Shown: positions 36,410 through 49,059 of the stretch, one piece after another | Position numbering within the stretch: the stretch's first letter is position 1 | Layout: the number at the start of each line of letters is the position of its first letter | From: Cynocephalus volans | Taxonomy: Eukaryota > Chordata > Mammalia > Dermoptera > Cynocephalidae | Length of the DNA: 64,000 bases | Assembly (NCBI RefSeq): GCF_027409185.1 | Contig: NC_084462.1 | Coordinates: forward strand, 161,559,490 to 161,623,489 | Direction: 5' to 3' | The notes under the pieces: generated by a model | Seen by the model: only the letters and a program-made list of their open reading frames with translations | The model's database searches: none | Told to the model about the DNA's origin: nothing | Program-made: the position numbers and the translations under genes

Positions 36410-38935
36410 AGTGTTGCATTGAGTGACTGAGTGAGTGAGAGGAGAAAAAAGCACTTTTTTTTTTCCATATGCCTCCTTAAAGAACCATATTAAATGAGTA
36501 AAGGGGACATATTTTGTACTGCCCAGAGAATCAGGAGAATTAAACTTGCTTCCAGCATTATGACAGCAATAACCTCTGAGTTACAAAGAGAAAGAAAAGC
36601 AATAGTAGGGAGGAGACTTTCCAGAGGCTCCAAAATGGAAGGGGGATTGATTTCAAGGAATTAGAAGAAAGTTTTATCAGAATACAGTGTGAATTTCAAT
36701 CATTTTCAATTGAATGTTGATTTGTGTTGGCCGATTCATATTATTTTTGGTGCATTTTGCCACAAATGGGGAAAGCCATTTCTCTCAATCAACTATTGCT
36801 TTTTAATGATGAGAACTAATATAAAACATTAAAAGGCAGCATACAAGTGATAGAAGTTTGGACAAAGAGAAAGCCATGTGGGCATAAATAATCAGGGACT
36901 GTTTTAGACCTCTAAGATATGCCCCTTTCTCTGCTACTGCCACCAGATCAGTGTAGGCTCTCAGGACTTTATGTCTTGTTAGTGAAGGAGAGAAAAGAGA
37001 AGTGGGGTAGCGGGGAGGAGGGAAAAGAAGAGAATGTCATGATCACTAGGGTTTGCTCTCAACAGGTACAGAATAGATTTTGTTCTGTTCCTTTCTGTTG
37101 ACCTGGACTGTGGTGGAGGAGGACATTAACTCTTTCTGAAAATTTTATCTGTAACTTTTAAGACCTCTAAAAAAATTGTGAGTCTATGGTGGTTCTTTTT
37201 TGGAAATCTAAGATTTCTCTTTTTGGGGGGACAATACTTCAATGGGTCTATGACAGGATGGGATGGAATGGAACTAAAAGTTGCTTTGCATAATAAAGGT
37301 GGAATATAGTGGAGACTTGTTTTATTTCCATTCAAGTTATTTTATCTGCCGTTCCACTCAGTGGGTCTGTGAGACAGATAAAGGATGCTGTCAGGTCTGA
37401 AACAGTCAATTCATGTTGGAAATACTCGGGGAATGATTGTGTGACTCATTTTAATGGTTTCCCCACACTAACCATGAATTGAGACACATTGTTCAGGTGT
37501 CTGGGATCTTGGCTGGTGATGACTATGTCAGTATCCTCAAGGAAGAAATTGAAAAATTAATTGAGGGTCATAGAGCAACTGTCATTAAAGAAGATTCGAC
37601 TTTATGAACTATTTACATGGTTTTCAAGAATGTTGACTTTAGAACTTAATCCCCACTAAAGAAGGGATTTTAAGAGTTTTTAGTTTTCCCTTGGCAGTCA
37701 GAGACTGTGGGTTTAGCCCATTTACTCAGGCTAGGACCAAAGAAGAAGTTTAGTAAGGGATTCCCTCCGTGGTGTACTGTCAATGAAATTTAGGAGCTGG
37801 GATGTATGATAATTCAGTTTTAAGTTCTTCCCTGTTTTTGTGCTGTAGATACTCACCATTAATTGCTAACCATCGGTAATCATCTGTTATACCCACTGGC
37901 GTTGAATTATTCATGCCTTGGAGAATGGAGAGGGGGGCTACCTTCATTAAACGAGATAATGTACCTAAAATACTTAGTACAAGTGGTTGCACCAGAGTAT
38001 AAATATTACATAAATGTTAATAATATTATTACGCTTTGGGAATGGAGAAAGCTGCCTCAGCATGGAGGAACAGACAGGTGATAGCAGGAGGTGATCAAGG
38101 AGGAGCTGGGAGGAGTTTAGAACAAGAGTGGACAAATGACACTGAGGACATTTATATTCTCATCTTCACTTCCTCTCATCCTCGACTTTTTCTACCCAAA
38201 TTCTCTGGAATGTTAGGGAGCATGCTAGGCTTCAAACAGTTACTTGAGTAGTTATTGTATGGAGATATTAAAGGAAAGGGGGACCCTAGAAGGCATAAGC
38301 CTTGTGACAATGTGGACCTTAGACAATTTGGTCTCAAAACTTGTTCAAGAGGACTCTGGGAAAATACAGATGAAAGAATAGTGGGAAGGAGTAGAATATT
38401 CTCTATAATCCCCAACTGAAGAAAATGTTATGTGATTATTTGACTATTAACCCTTCTGTGCACCTGCTGTTACTAGTCCCAGTTTTGTATTGACTGTGCT
38501 ATATAATTGTGTGTTCTGTTCAGGACAGAGATCTCTTGATGGCAGGGACCCACTGAACTGGTCTGAGTTCTCCCCCTGTAGATTCTTGTATTTTGCAATA
38601 AAATATCCTTGGTCGATTTGAAGTAAACAAAACACAAAGCTTTGTTTATTTGTTGCCTTGTTTACTTCATAAAACCTTTAAATCATTTTCCTTGCCCTTA
38701 ATCTTTCCCATAGTTCAAAATACCCAGCACACTACTGACAGATTCATATTTCTAGAATAATGCTTTACTGGCAAGATTTCAGCATGACTTCCTCGCATTT
38801 ACTAGATTGAGTCCAACCACAGTCTGGATGCAAGCTCAACCACAGCTTGGCCTAACCATCAATCTTGTCTCTTGATATGCATGAATCTTTCACCCAAGTC
38901 AGGCTGATCTCCTACTAACACAATATACCACTTTT
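36410..38935. other. intergenic unique sequence
   Basis: About 2.5 kb without recognisable repeats, genes or RNA. The open frames are short and not protein-like. Confidence 0.45.
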
Positions 38936-39102
38936 TTTTTTTAAAAAAGAGATGACCGGTAAGGAGATCTTAACCCTTGGCTTGGTGCTGTCAGCACCAC
39001 GCTCAGCCAGTGAGTGAACCGGCCATCCCTATATAGGATCCGAACCCATGGCCTTGGTGTTATCAGCCCCGCACTCTCCCGAGTGAGCCACGGGCCGGCC
39101 CC
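38936..39102 (-). mobile_element. tRNA-Ile-derived SINE, dimer
   Basis: T tail, gatgaccggtaaggagatct, second and first units, end gggccggcccc. The diverged duplication is aatataccactttt and cacataccactttt. Confidence 0.9.
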
Positions 39103-39764
39103 GCACATACCACTTTTATTCCTGCCTCTTCCCAACCCTAAATTCTCTTCCTCTTGCCACTGAGCCAAATTTGTCTCACCAAAAGCCACCTTGTCTCACC
39201 CAAAAGCCATCTTTCCTGTGAAAACGTCCCAGGTATTCTAGTCTATACTTACTTTTTCCCATCTGAGTTTATGTTGACATTAATAATTTGGATTCATCAA
39301 TTGATTGAACAATTATTTGTTGAGCACTGACAATATGCCAGGAATATAATGCAAATTTATTATTTGCTTATGTGCTCTTTTATATTTCTCACTATATGGG
39401 CATGTACTTATCTCCAAGAAAGCCTTAAGGATTGTATCATTTCCATTTGTTTTCTCACAGAATTGGGCACAAAATAGGAAAACGTAAACATATCTTGAAT
39501 TGACTGCATACTTGAATTATGCCCATGACAAACTTTGGTATGATTAAACAGGTCGTTAACTTGTCAATTTATGATCACTAGCCATATTAATTGGATGATG
39601 GGTCTTTTTAATAATAAACATTACTCTTCATGATGCCTGACCTCATTAAATCCTGCAAAGTGACACTTTGTTTAAAAATTTTATTAATAGCTCATTTCAT
39701 AGCTAAAAAAGTGTATTACAGATTACAATCAGCAGAACAACTGAAAACAAAAACCTCACCTTTA
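39103..39764. other. intergenic
   Basis: No gene recognised. This would be the sequence just past the proposed STON2 poly(A) site. Confidence 0.4.
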
Positions 39765-39786
39765 CAGAGAGAGCCAGTGTATAGAC

Positions 39787-39792
39787 TTTATT
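39787..39792 (-). promoter_or_regulatory. STON2: candidate STON2 poly(A) signal
   Basis: AATAAA on the minus strand in the context ATGTAATAAAGTCTATACAC, with T/G-rich sequence 30-60 bases downstream (complement of 39720-39755). A second AATAAA lies about 120 bases farther on, near 39667-39672. Linkage to STON2 is inferred from the lack of another gene in between. Confidence 0.4.
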
Positions 39793-40485
39793 ACATAGGC
39801 ACATATTTTTTTAAAAAGTAAACTGGTTTTACATAAAAGTAACCACAATAGTGCGAGAAGTTACATTGAATGAGGATGGATGATGGAGGAAAATACAACT
39901 TGGATCAGCTGAAGTATTCACTGGATCTTGGGTGATCCTTTAAATGTTCATCCTGACACCCTGAAATTCACTATGGACATTACAAAAATGGGGGGTGAGG
40001 AGGGGTGCTCCCCTGGCTAAAACACTGATTCTGATTAATCTCTTGAACATGGTAAAGTTTTGTTCGGGTTTTGTTGGCAAGTAGACACAAAGATAGAGTG
40101 AATGGGGGCTTAGGGTCAGAGGAGTCCCTATCCTTCTCTTCCCTCACCCCCATACTTTAAAACCCTTTCACCCAACAGGCTGCTGCCGGGATCTCACTGC
40201 ACATCTGCTTTCCCAGAACTGCTACTGTGGGACACCACTGGGGTCACTGATTCTAAAGCACATGGAGGCAAGCAAGGGTGCTTAAGGCTTCAGTCATGGT
40301 GTGGCCAAATGGTGTCCACAACTAGAAATGAGGGTTTGATCTGAGGCAGAACGTGGGAATGAACAGGAGAGAAGGCTGGAATTCCTTGCTCTGTCCAGCT
40401 AGAATCAATCCATCACATCTGGGTAACACTAAGCCCAACCAGAAAAGAAACTAAAATCACACTCAAACACACCACAAGAGATGCT

Positions 40486-40627
40486 ATTTATTTTTTGCGG
40501 CTGGCTGGTATGGAGGATCCAAACCTGTGACCTTGGTATTGCAAGGATGCACTCTAACCAACTGAGCTAACTGACCAGCCCCATAATTTTGGCTTTTTGG
40601 TGGCTGGCTGGTATGGCCAGCCCACCA
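40486..40627 (-). mobile_element. SINE monomer with a second truncated copy
   Basis: A full tRNA-Ile complement ends at about 40581. A second tail-plus-end piece follows (tttttggtggctggctggta, gccagccc) with its middle gone. The flanks agatgctatt (about 40475-40485 and 40628-40640) enclose both. Confidence 0.75.
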
Positions 40628-41675
40628 AAAGATGCTATTTGTAGCTTGTACCTATTTTTAAATTCTTTAAACTACATTTTCATGTTACTAAGGGACAATG
40701 AGGAGGGTGGGGGCTATTGTCTTTTTCTTTCATTTGGTTTTGCCATAACAGTCTCAGGATGTTTGCTGAGTTTTTTCCCTCCCGTGATTTCGGAAGTCTT
40801 TTATATAAAAGGACATATCTATAAATCTAACACCCTTCATCTTAACATTCTCAGTACCTTGGAGGGTTAGACCTCTTCTGCTTCAAGTAGTACCCAAATC
40901 CTAACACGCACTTTGGAGACCTGTCTGTTCCTCTTCACACTGTTTTGCTGGTGATGCCAGTGAAACTTCCAGGGCAGCATTCCAGCTGATCTTTACCACC
41001 CTCTTTGATCTTCCTTTTTAATCTGTATTTTAAAGGCAACTGCAAAATAGAGGGTTGCAGAGTTTTGTGTGTTTCTGTTGTCTGATCAGATGTTAGAGGG
41101 TAGAGGAGTAAAAAGGAAAAAGATAGACCAGCTCATTTTCCCAATTTCAAAATTTAAATCTCTTGATTCTTAAGAATTTAGGAAGAGTCATATTCACATA
41201 AAGTTTCACTGAAAGTGGCACCAAGGGTTACTTTATAAAATAATCCATAGAACTAGAAACTGAAGTCCAGCTGGGAAAATAGCAAGTCTCGTAACACAGT
41301 GATTGCCTCTATGACTATATCCTTTAAAGATTCATGGAAGCCCCAATTCTCCCTTACTAAAGCCATTATGGGATGGCTTTATATGGGCAATCCTCGGTGT
41401 CCTTATGTTTAGACTTTGCTCCCTTTAGGGAAGCTGGCTGCCAACACAGCACCTTGACCATAGTAGACACTTGATGATAAATACTTGTTGAGTTGAATTA
41501 ATTCTATTGTTTATCCCTGCTATGTAATCTTTTACTTTTCCTAGAGCTTTTTACTTTTAAGGGATGGCCTCTACTTCAAGAATTTTGAGGCTTGGTAGCC
41601 AATGCTGTACTTGCTATCTCTCTATACCTTTTCACACTGAAATTTTTTTTTTTTTTTAAGAAGTCTGTTCTTTTA

Positions 41676-41849
41676 GGGGCCGGCCCGTGGCTCACTTGGG
41701 AGAGTGTAGTGCTGATAGCACCAAGGCCACAGGTTTGGGTCCCTATATGGGGATAGCCGGTTGGCTCACTTGGGAGAGTGTGGTGCTGACACCAAGTCAA
41801 GGGTTAAGATCCCCTTACCGGTCATCTATAAAAAAAAAAAAAAAAAAAA
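41676..41849 (+). mobile_element. tRNA-Ile-derived SINE, dimer
   Basis: gggccggcccgtggctcact head, second unit, end ccccttaccggtcatctat, 20 A's. Perfect 18-bp duplication aagaagtctgttctttta at 41658-41675 and 41850-41867. Confidence 0.95.
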
Positions 41850-42441
41850 AAGAAGTCTGTTCTTTTATAGCATCCAGTTATTATTCTCCTCTCCTCAGGC
41901 ACTACCGGACACATTACTATGGATAGTTTCTTCCTTTATAGGCTTGGAATTGCAATTTAAGAGATTTACATTTTCTTTTTTTCAATTGTCAAAACAAGGA
42001 CTAGACCTTCTTGAGCAGAATTGCTAAGGCACACTAGATAAATTGTAAAAATTCCACATTCTTGCTTTAGTTAACGCATGGGAAAATATTACTAATACAC
42101 ATTTGTTTTTTGCATTTGTTTGTTTTATACATCTCCTTCACTTTTAGTTCCTTAAATACATAAATATGAGTCACAATATCCAAAGCCAGTCTCATTTAAA
42201 AAGAGCATAATTAAGAAATGATGATTGGTGGGGAATTGGCATTTAGACAATGGTAATGTTTAGAAAACATCGTAGAAAATTGGTGAGAATGACCTGATTT
42301 TATATGAACAGTTGTCATGGTTTCAGTGGGACGTGGTAGTAAAGTGTTAGAGACAATTTGTTTACTAGATGAATTTTGTGGATTTAATTTTGTCAGTTTT
42401 GTTTGAATTTCCTGTTAAATTGAATTCTTAACATGACCTAA

Positions 42442-42588
42442 GGGCCGAGCCCGTGGCACACTCGGTAGAGTGCTGCACTGGGAGCGCGGCGACGCTCCCG
42501 CCGCGGGTTCGGATCCTATATAGGAATGACCGGTGCACTCACTGGCTGAGTGCCGGTCATGAAAAAATGACAAAAAAAAAAAAAAAAC
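42442..42588 (+). mobile_element. SINE, GC-rich form, near-complete
   Basis: gggccgagcccgtggcacac head, GC-rich middle with ccgcgggttcggatcc, short second unit, tail. Perfect duplication acatgacctaa at 42431-42441 and 42589-42599. Confidence 0.95.
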
Positions 42589-42739
42589 ACATGACCTAAA
42601 CTCTAGATATGCTGGAATTAACTTACAATCATCATTCTTAGAAGAGTTAAATTTACCACTCCCAACTGGGAGAATTTCTGCAAGTAGGCTGGATGGCGGT
42701 GCTTCCTACTTACACCAATTTAATATTCCCAAGGCTTTT

Positions 42740-42861
42740 TTTTTTTTTTTTTGTCATTTTTTCGTGACCGGCACTCAGCCAGTGAGTGCACCGGCCATTC
42801 CTATATAGGATCCAAACCCGCGGCGGGAGCATCGCTCCTGAGTGCGCCACGGGCTCGGCCC
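42740..42861 (-). mobile_element. SINE, GC-rich form, internally deleted
   Basis: Same form as the copy at 42442 but on the opposite strand, lacking about 25 bp of the GC-rich middle. Perfect 14-bp duplication ttcccaaggctttt at 42726-42739 and 42862-42875. Confidence 0.95.
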
Positions 42862-43302
42862 TTCCCAAGGCTTTTAAGAAAAAAATTTAGCTCATTCTCT
42901 GCTTTCCCACCACTAAACTTACTATGAATTATAAATCAGCTCTAAAATCATGATTTCATCTTATGAGTTTCAGCCTTACTATCTATCTCAGACTTCCATC
43001 CTACTATGGTGACAAAATAAATACCCAGTAACATTGGTCAGTGGTTCACATTGGGGGAAACAAGACCTAGCACACCAAGACTGGCTGGGTCTCTATCAAA
43101 TGCTTTCTTCTCCCATTGACCATTAAAATGGGCAAGGCTCAGGCTCACAGATCTGTTTGACTCCTAGGAACAAAGCTGAGTCAATAATCTTGACTATGGG
43201 CAGCATTTGTGCTACTGTAACTTTGGTCACAAAAATGTTTTTCAATATGAATAGAGTACACTGTAGTTCAAATTCAACGCTTAAGTGCTAACAGTTATTA
43301 TT

Positions 43303-43325
43303 TTTTGGTGGCTGGCCAGTACGGC
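43303..43325 (-). mobile_element. SINE remnant of about 23 bp
   Basis: Only the extreme 3' end and tail of a SINE (tttttggtggctggccagta) survive between taacagttattatt and tgacagttattatca, which look like its target duplication. Confidence 0.6.
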
Positions 43326-46300
43326 TGACAGTTATTATCAGTTGACTCTTGGGGCAGGAATAAAAAAGAAAGCAAAATTATTTAAGTCCTCCAGGAAACA
43401 GAAGTAGGCAGGCTTGCTTGCTTTAATATGAGTATTTGATGAAAACTAAGGGTCAAGTAGCCTTAGAGTCTCTGGGTCAATATTCTTTCAGCAAACATTT
43501 ATTGAATACCTAATAATTTTCCTTTATTTCATGAATATATGTTTGCCTTACCAGCAAGGTGGCTGAACACTATCATATTCCAAACGTTGTTCTACATACT
43601 GAAATAAAATAGGTTCCTTGCCTTCCTGGATCACATGTGAATAGAAATTACTCTCATTTCAAATAAGAAATATTTTAAATGAAAAAATTTTCTCAAGGAT
43701 CATGAGCCCTGCCAATAATGCAGGCTCTTGATATCATGTGACATCTAATTTGTGTTCTCCTAGTAATACCATGTGTTGGTAAAATGAATTCACTTTTAAT
43801 ATTTTCACATTATTGATTACATAGACAGGGACTACTCGTAACCACACACACAAAAAAAATAAATCCAGTTTCAGAGTGGCAAACGTAGACTCTACACATC
43901 AAAAAGGCAATTTACCCAACTGTGTTTTTCTATGTAGGTTATTACTGAAACACTAGGTCTAAAAATACATAGTTTTATATTCCCAAACCCCTAAATGCTA
44001 CTCATAATCAGCTTACAGTAGTAGGAAAATAAATTTGATAAAATCAAGATGTAGGTTTTTAAAAATTAATAAATTTGCTCGCTGAATGTAGATAGCGGAG
44101 AAGAAAATTCCCAACTCTTGGTTTAAAAAAAAAAAAAGTCCAGATAAAAGCACAAAGGCAGTGAGAATTAACCAAGGTGGGGAAAATAAGATCCAACCAG
44201 CAACACAAATGTGATGCTAGCAAGGTGAAGTAGAGATCTCAACAGGGTGCTAAGTATGGGTGAGTAAGGAAGGTGCTGGCATAACCTTCATTCACCTTGC
44301 CAACTCTCCAACCCATCCGGATGTTCTATGAGGAATCTCAGATGCCTTTAGTAAAACAGGAAGAGATATGCTGTGGAATCCCTTGACAAAGACTTTAGGG
44401 GACTGCGCTGTATTTCAAGGAGCATGAAAAACCACTTAGGAAGGAAAAGACAACTGGAGTTAAGAGAGTCCTATTACTATTGAGACTAAACGTATATTTA
44501 GAAAGGATCTCAGTAGTCATCTAGCCCAATCTGATGTAAGAGTCCTTTTCATAGCACCTGGGATAAATGGTTATTTTAACCTTTGGGTATTTGCAGCAAC
44601 AGGAAATTTTACTACTTGAGTTCATTCCTCTTTAGAACAACTCTTATAAGAAAATTCAAACTGCCATCTGAAAAGTTGCTCTTTGTTCCTAATTTTTGCC
44701 CTCGGAAGCTACACAGAATAAATCCAATTCCTCTCTTTATAGCTCAACAGAAATTTCAAGGCAGCTAGTATATTATAACCTCCTTCTCTGCACTCCCTTC
44801 CCCTGTTCCTTATATAATCAGACCCTTCACAACCCTGGTTACCTGCCTGTGGACACAATCAATTTATTAATGTCTCTCTTAAAATATGGTACCCATAATT
44901 GAACCCAACCCTCCATCCAGATATTAACTGACGAACAGAGCATGTAGGGCTCACTGAACTTCTACTAATGTGAGTTGAATGCATTAGCTTTGTGAATAGC
45001 CATAATATACTCCTGATTCAAAACTGAACTCCCATTTCCCTAAAACAGTTCTACATGAACTGCTGTGAAATGGTGTCTTCCCGCCACCTTTCCTATCAAC
45101 ACATACATGTAAACACACACATCCACAAACACACACATATGCACGCTCCACTCTATATACCTACAGGTTTGCATTTTAAAAACCCAGAATATAGGGTTTC
45201 TTATTAATACCTATTCAGTTTCATCCTTTTTGTTTCAGTCCTTTGTTCAGATATTTTAAAATATCCTAATGATTTCGATATCCTAGTTTCAGTACATAGT
45301 TAGAATTCAATGAATGTTCATTGAATATATTGATCTTGAATCTCTCAGCCAAAAACTGGAGATATTGTCTATTTCTACATCACCTACAAATCTGGAAAAG
45401 TGTGCTTTCTGTCCCCTCACTCTGTTCTTCATAGGAGAAAACACCAGGGTACAAATAGGGAATGGATAAAGAAAAGAATATTGAGTGTCTTGACTCTTTG
45501 GAATCAGGATTCAATGTTCCTAACATTAGAAAAATATGGCTTTCCCCCATATCTAGAGGAGTCTTCTGCCTTTCGATCTATTACAATACGTGATTATCAA
45601 ACTCTGAATTTTAGGGAAAAGCACATGCTAGCTCAGTTTTAAAACAGCTTTTAAAATGATCTCTTCAGCTTAAATTTACTATAAAGTTTGAGATAAAGAG
45701 ACATGAAACTGTCTATTAGCTATGAGGTATAAAAAGAGCTCCCAAATGCCCCTGACAAGTGCCTGAGATATAGGATATATATGTGTATATATATATATCT
45801 ATTTGCTTCAGGAATCAGAAATGGCCTGTATTTTTCAGTGTGAATTTGGGAATTCACTGTGATTGAAGCTTTCTCCCAAACTGAATATAATCTTACATTT
45901 AATGTCTCTTTTCCCCAGAATGAAGAAAAACAAATTCAATTTTACTTTCCCTTCAATAGCCACTCTTTTGCAGAATGTAGGTCCAAGCACAGAATAAAAA
46001 AGAATCTTGTGCCTTTTTCCATTGTCTTTTGTAACTCAGGATAGTAGTAAATCCTGCAACTGAAACCTTAGAGAAATGGAAAAAATGTTTCACCCTAAGC
46101 AATCTAGAACCAGGAGGGAAACATCTCAAAAACTTCTGTTGCATAGTGTTAATATTTAAAGAATGGAGTTATGTATAAAAGGTCTAGTAGACCCCAAAAG
46201 GAAATTTGTTTTGCACCTTTTCTGAACCTTTTCCAGAGGGAGTGACAGAAGTGATTTCTTAATTACCTTCTCAAGACTGCCTTTATCAGAAACTCATGTG

Positions 46301-46656
46301 AGTGACAGATGAACATCAGAAGAAAATTGTACCAGCACTGATGTGGGAGGTTCTTTTCTTGTCACAACAAACCACATACCAGTGCTGTGAAATAAGCAGA
46401 GACGAGACAAGGAGGCTTAATTATACAATAAGTTCCAAAAGTCAGGCGAACCACATGCTTCAGGCATGATCACAGCCAAGGAGCCTCTTCAAAGCAACCA
46501 CCTCAGGGGTTCCTGTTAAAATACAGGTAACTGCAAACAGGAAGGTCTGATACACTGTTCCCAACATGGAGTGACCACAGCAGGTATCGACTTGAACTTC
46601 AGCTATTCAGAAAGACACCCTAACATGACTCTTGGGTCCCTTGCTGTAGAGCTTTG

Positions 46657-46740
46657 TCACTGTACTCCACACTCCTTAGGATTTTCCATTTCATCTCCTT
46701 CAAAGTCTGGCTTCAAACTCTTTTTTTGCTCAATTTCCAC
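46657..46740 (-). CDS. STON2: STON2 terminal coding exon (spliced C-terminus)
   Basis: The acceptor ttcttggcag precedes GTGGAAATTGAG at 46740. The exon joins in phase 0 to the donor at 48326 and encodes 27 residues starting VEIEQKKSLKPDFEG and ending KECGVQ, then TGA at 46657-46659. The VEIEQ start completes the last strand of the mu homology domain; the acidic end is unstructured. I recall this tail from the shorter human isoform (898 residues), which fits 190 missing N-terminal residues plus the 708 encoded here. Confidence 0.9.
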   Translation of the reverse strand: MEIEQKKSLKPDFEGDEMENPKECGVQ

Positions 46741-48325
46741 CTGCCAAGAATAGAAGTTGGAGATAATTATCAGAAAAAAGAGAAAACCATGCAAACCAAT
46801 AAATAAACCAAAGAGAATACTCCAGTAGGTTTTTTGAGATTCCATGTAATTTTGCTAATGTTTTGGGCTTTGGCCACACTGGAGCTACTGACCCTGAGTA
46901 TATCATGATTCTCAGTTTGCACATGTTCTTTCCTTGGTCTGGAATTCCCTTTCCCTCATGGTCCGTGTGGAAAATTCTTATTCTTTGACTTGCACAGTTG
47001 CTTAAAGGTCACCTCTGTGATGCTATTCTTGACTCATTAAGTAGACTTAGGTGCTTCCCCTGTGATTATTTGCACTGTACCTTTTACTCTTGTCTGGCTC
47101 CACTATACCATAGGCTCCCTAGGAAAGGGGCAGGATCTTGTTCACTGTTTTATACAATAATGTAAGCATATAGTAGGCAACTGTCAAAGGTTTATCAAAT
47201 GAATACTTCTTCAAAGTCTGTAACTGATTGTTTATATTCCTCCAATACGTTATCTCTTTAAAAAGCCTTCAAACTGATAAGTATCAGAGTGTTTATAGTT
47301 CTACTGTATTTTCTGCAAAAAATATAGTATCTATAATTATAAAGGGATTAATAAATTAATCTTGCCTTGAAAGTGATATACCTTAACTGAAGTCTTTGAC
47401 AAGTCAGGCAGGGAACTCTTCAAGCTCAGGAATTTTATAATTAAGGCTGCTCTGCTTGGCAACACTCTGGATCTTACAATGCTTGACTTAGAGGGTAATA
47501 GTTCAAGACAACAGTTGACAAGGGTCATGTTTGAGGGAAGTGCTATTTTTTTCCTGGCCACAAGATGGAGTATTTGTTCCTTTTAGTAGTTAAATGTTTT
47601 AGACCACAAAAATAAGGAAACATTTAGAGGAATAATCACCATATAAATCTCAGATTGTTATTATGAATAGAAAATTATCAAGCCACTTTGCAAAATCCTT
47701 CAACAACCCTCCTTTTCAGTCTTTGATATTTAATCTTCTCCCATTGAATTTCTAATTCTTTAGGATATTAACACTTTCTATTTATATCAGAAAACTTCAT
47801 CTCTGATTACTCCTTCCACAGCCCTGATCCCATTACTATTACATGGCTTTTGAGCTGTGTACTATTACAGCCCATTGACCAGGTTACATGTGTCCTAACT
47901 TTGTTCAGATCCACTTCATCAACTCCTGTAGCTGTAATTTAAGCTTTGGGTTAGCACTTTCCTGATACTCCCCTCTGCTTCCAAGTTCACTACTCTGCAA
48001 CATTTGCAATTCTATTACAAATGAATAATAATAATAATCCCTTTATCCCATTACTTTTTGTTGTTGTTGTTCATGATGACAGAAAGTAATTATATTCTCC
48101 TCTTTAATGAGCCTCTTTTTTTCCAACCTTCCTCTTGCCCACAAGAGAGATTATTAATTTAAATCACAACAGACTCATCTACAGCTGTGGACAGTGAACC
48201 TCCTCTAAGGCGGTAAGAGAATACCTTGCACCCATGGTAAGCATTGCTAAAAGGAGTAAGAGTGGGGAGGGAAGTGAGGTGAACAAATGGACTTGGAAGC
48301 AAAGCCAGATGCCTCCCGAGGCTAC
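46741..48325 (-). other. STON2: STON2 last intron
   Basis: GT at 48324-48325 and AG at 46741-46742 on the minus strand. No strong repeat is recognised. Its first 147 bases are coding if the intron is retained. Confidence 0.85.
48179..48325 (-). CDS. STON2: STON2 alternative C-terminal extension (donor read-through)
   Basis: If the donor at 48326 is not used, the frame stays open for 48 residues (VASGGIWLCFQVHLF first) before a stop at 48179. The middle is hydrophobic (LPSPLLLLLAMLTM), unlike the acidic spliced tail. I recall that the 905-residue human isoform ends with a related hydrophobic tail that stops a few residues after LAMLTM; here the frame continues for 17 more. Retained protein similarity in a would-be intron supports real use, but transcript evidence is absent. 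Confidence 0.6.
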   Translation of the reverse strand, partial: VASGGIWLCFQVHLFTSLPSPLLLLLAMLTMGARYSLTALEEVHCPQL

Positions 48326-48528
48326 CTGGTAGCTGTAGTGTGCAGAATAATTGACCCACTTCCTGACATCAGTCTTGTCTTCCACAGAGATGGATCGTAC
48401 AGCGGCTTTGGAGGCAGAAGTTGTGGGCATGCTGAACTCGACATTCACGTGATTGGCAAATCTGGAAGGCACTTCCCGGTCAGAGCCAAGTTCAAGGTGG
48501 CAGAAGAAACAGTGTGGGTGACCAGAAG
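48326..48528 (-). CDS. STON2: STON2 penultimate coding exon (mu homology domain, C-terminal part)
   Basis: Acceptor tttatag at 48529-48530 and donor CAG|GTAGCC at 48326. It begins in phase 1: the G from the previous exon plus CT makes Ala, then SGHPHCFFCHLELGSD. Its 203 bases end cleanly after a Gln codon with ...HYSYQ. This is the C-terminal part of the mu homology domain, the portion of stonin-2 that binds synaptotagmin cargo. No frame damage. Confidence 0.95.
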
Positions 48529-49059
48529 CTATAAAAGACAATGAATCCAGAGATCAGGTTTTTTGGGTGGAGGAAGTGGAAGAAGAGGCCAAAGGAGCCA
48601 CCTCAATAACAAAGGAGGCCTGCAGGCTTGGCACGCGGCAGGCTTTTAGAGGGTCCAACACCAAGCAGAGTCTTTGTCTCAGCAGCAGTCACACTGTGTG
48701 TGCCTCAGACCCTTTGATATGTGTAACACCATCTGATTACAGCAGGCTGGTATCCTAGAAATAGAACCCAAGGCCTGAGAAATGGGTCATTCTGTCTGCT
48801 CAGGTCAGGGTGATATGTGAATGCAGCACAAATACTAAGAAATAAGGGCTGTAGATTGGAAGAATGGAATAAAGGATCAGCACTTAGCGCCTAATAAAAA
48901 CATCGGTGACAGCCACCTGAAGCAAAATCACTGTTTTCCTTTGAATATGAATTAAATTTTCTTAATAGCATTTCCTATTTTCAAAAATGCATTTGGCTTG
49001 TTTTTTGGGGGGCGAATGATATTTGTAAATGACAAAGACCTTATAAACAGCACCCATGT

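Larger units (their letters stand above)
39765..46656 (-). other. STON2: possible long 3' UTR of STON2
   Basis: Begins right after the stop codon at 46657-46659 of the terminal coding exon. Apart from four SINE insertions and one SINE remnant at 40.5-43.3 kb, most of it is non-repetitive, which fits UTR sequence. Other AATAAA hexamers (for example near 44860 and 43497) could end shorter forms. The left limit is unproven, so part of this block may be intergenic. Confidence 0.4.

Noticed and set aside
46741-46845. An ATG-started small protein using the frame 46657-46845
   Set aside because: The upstream part is intron (polypyrimidine tract and acceptor at 46741); only 46657-46740 is exon.
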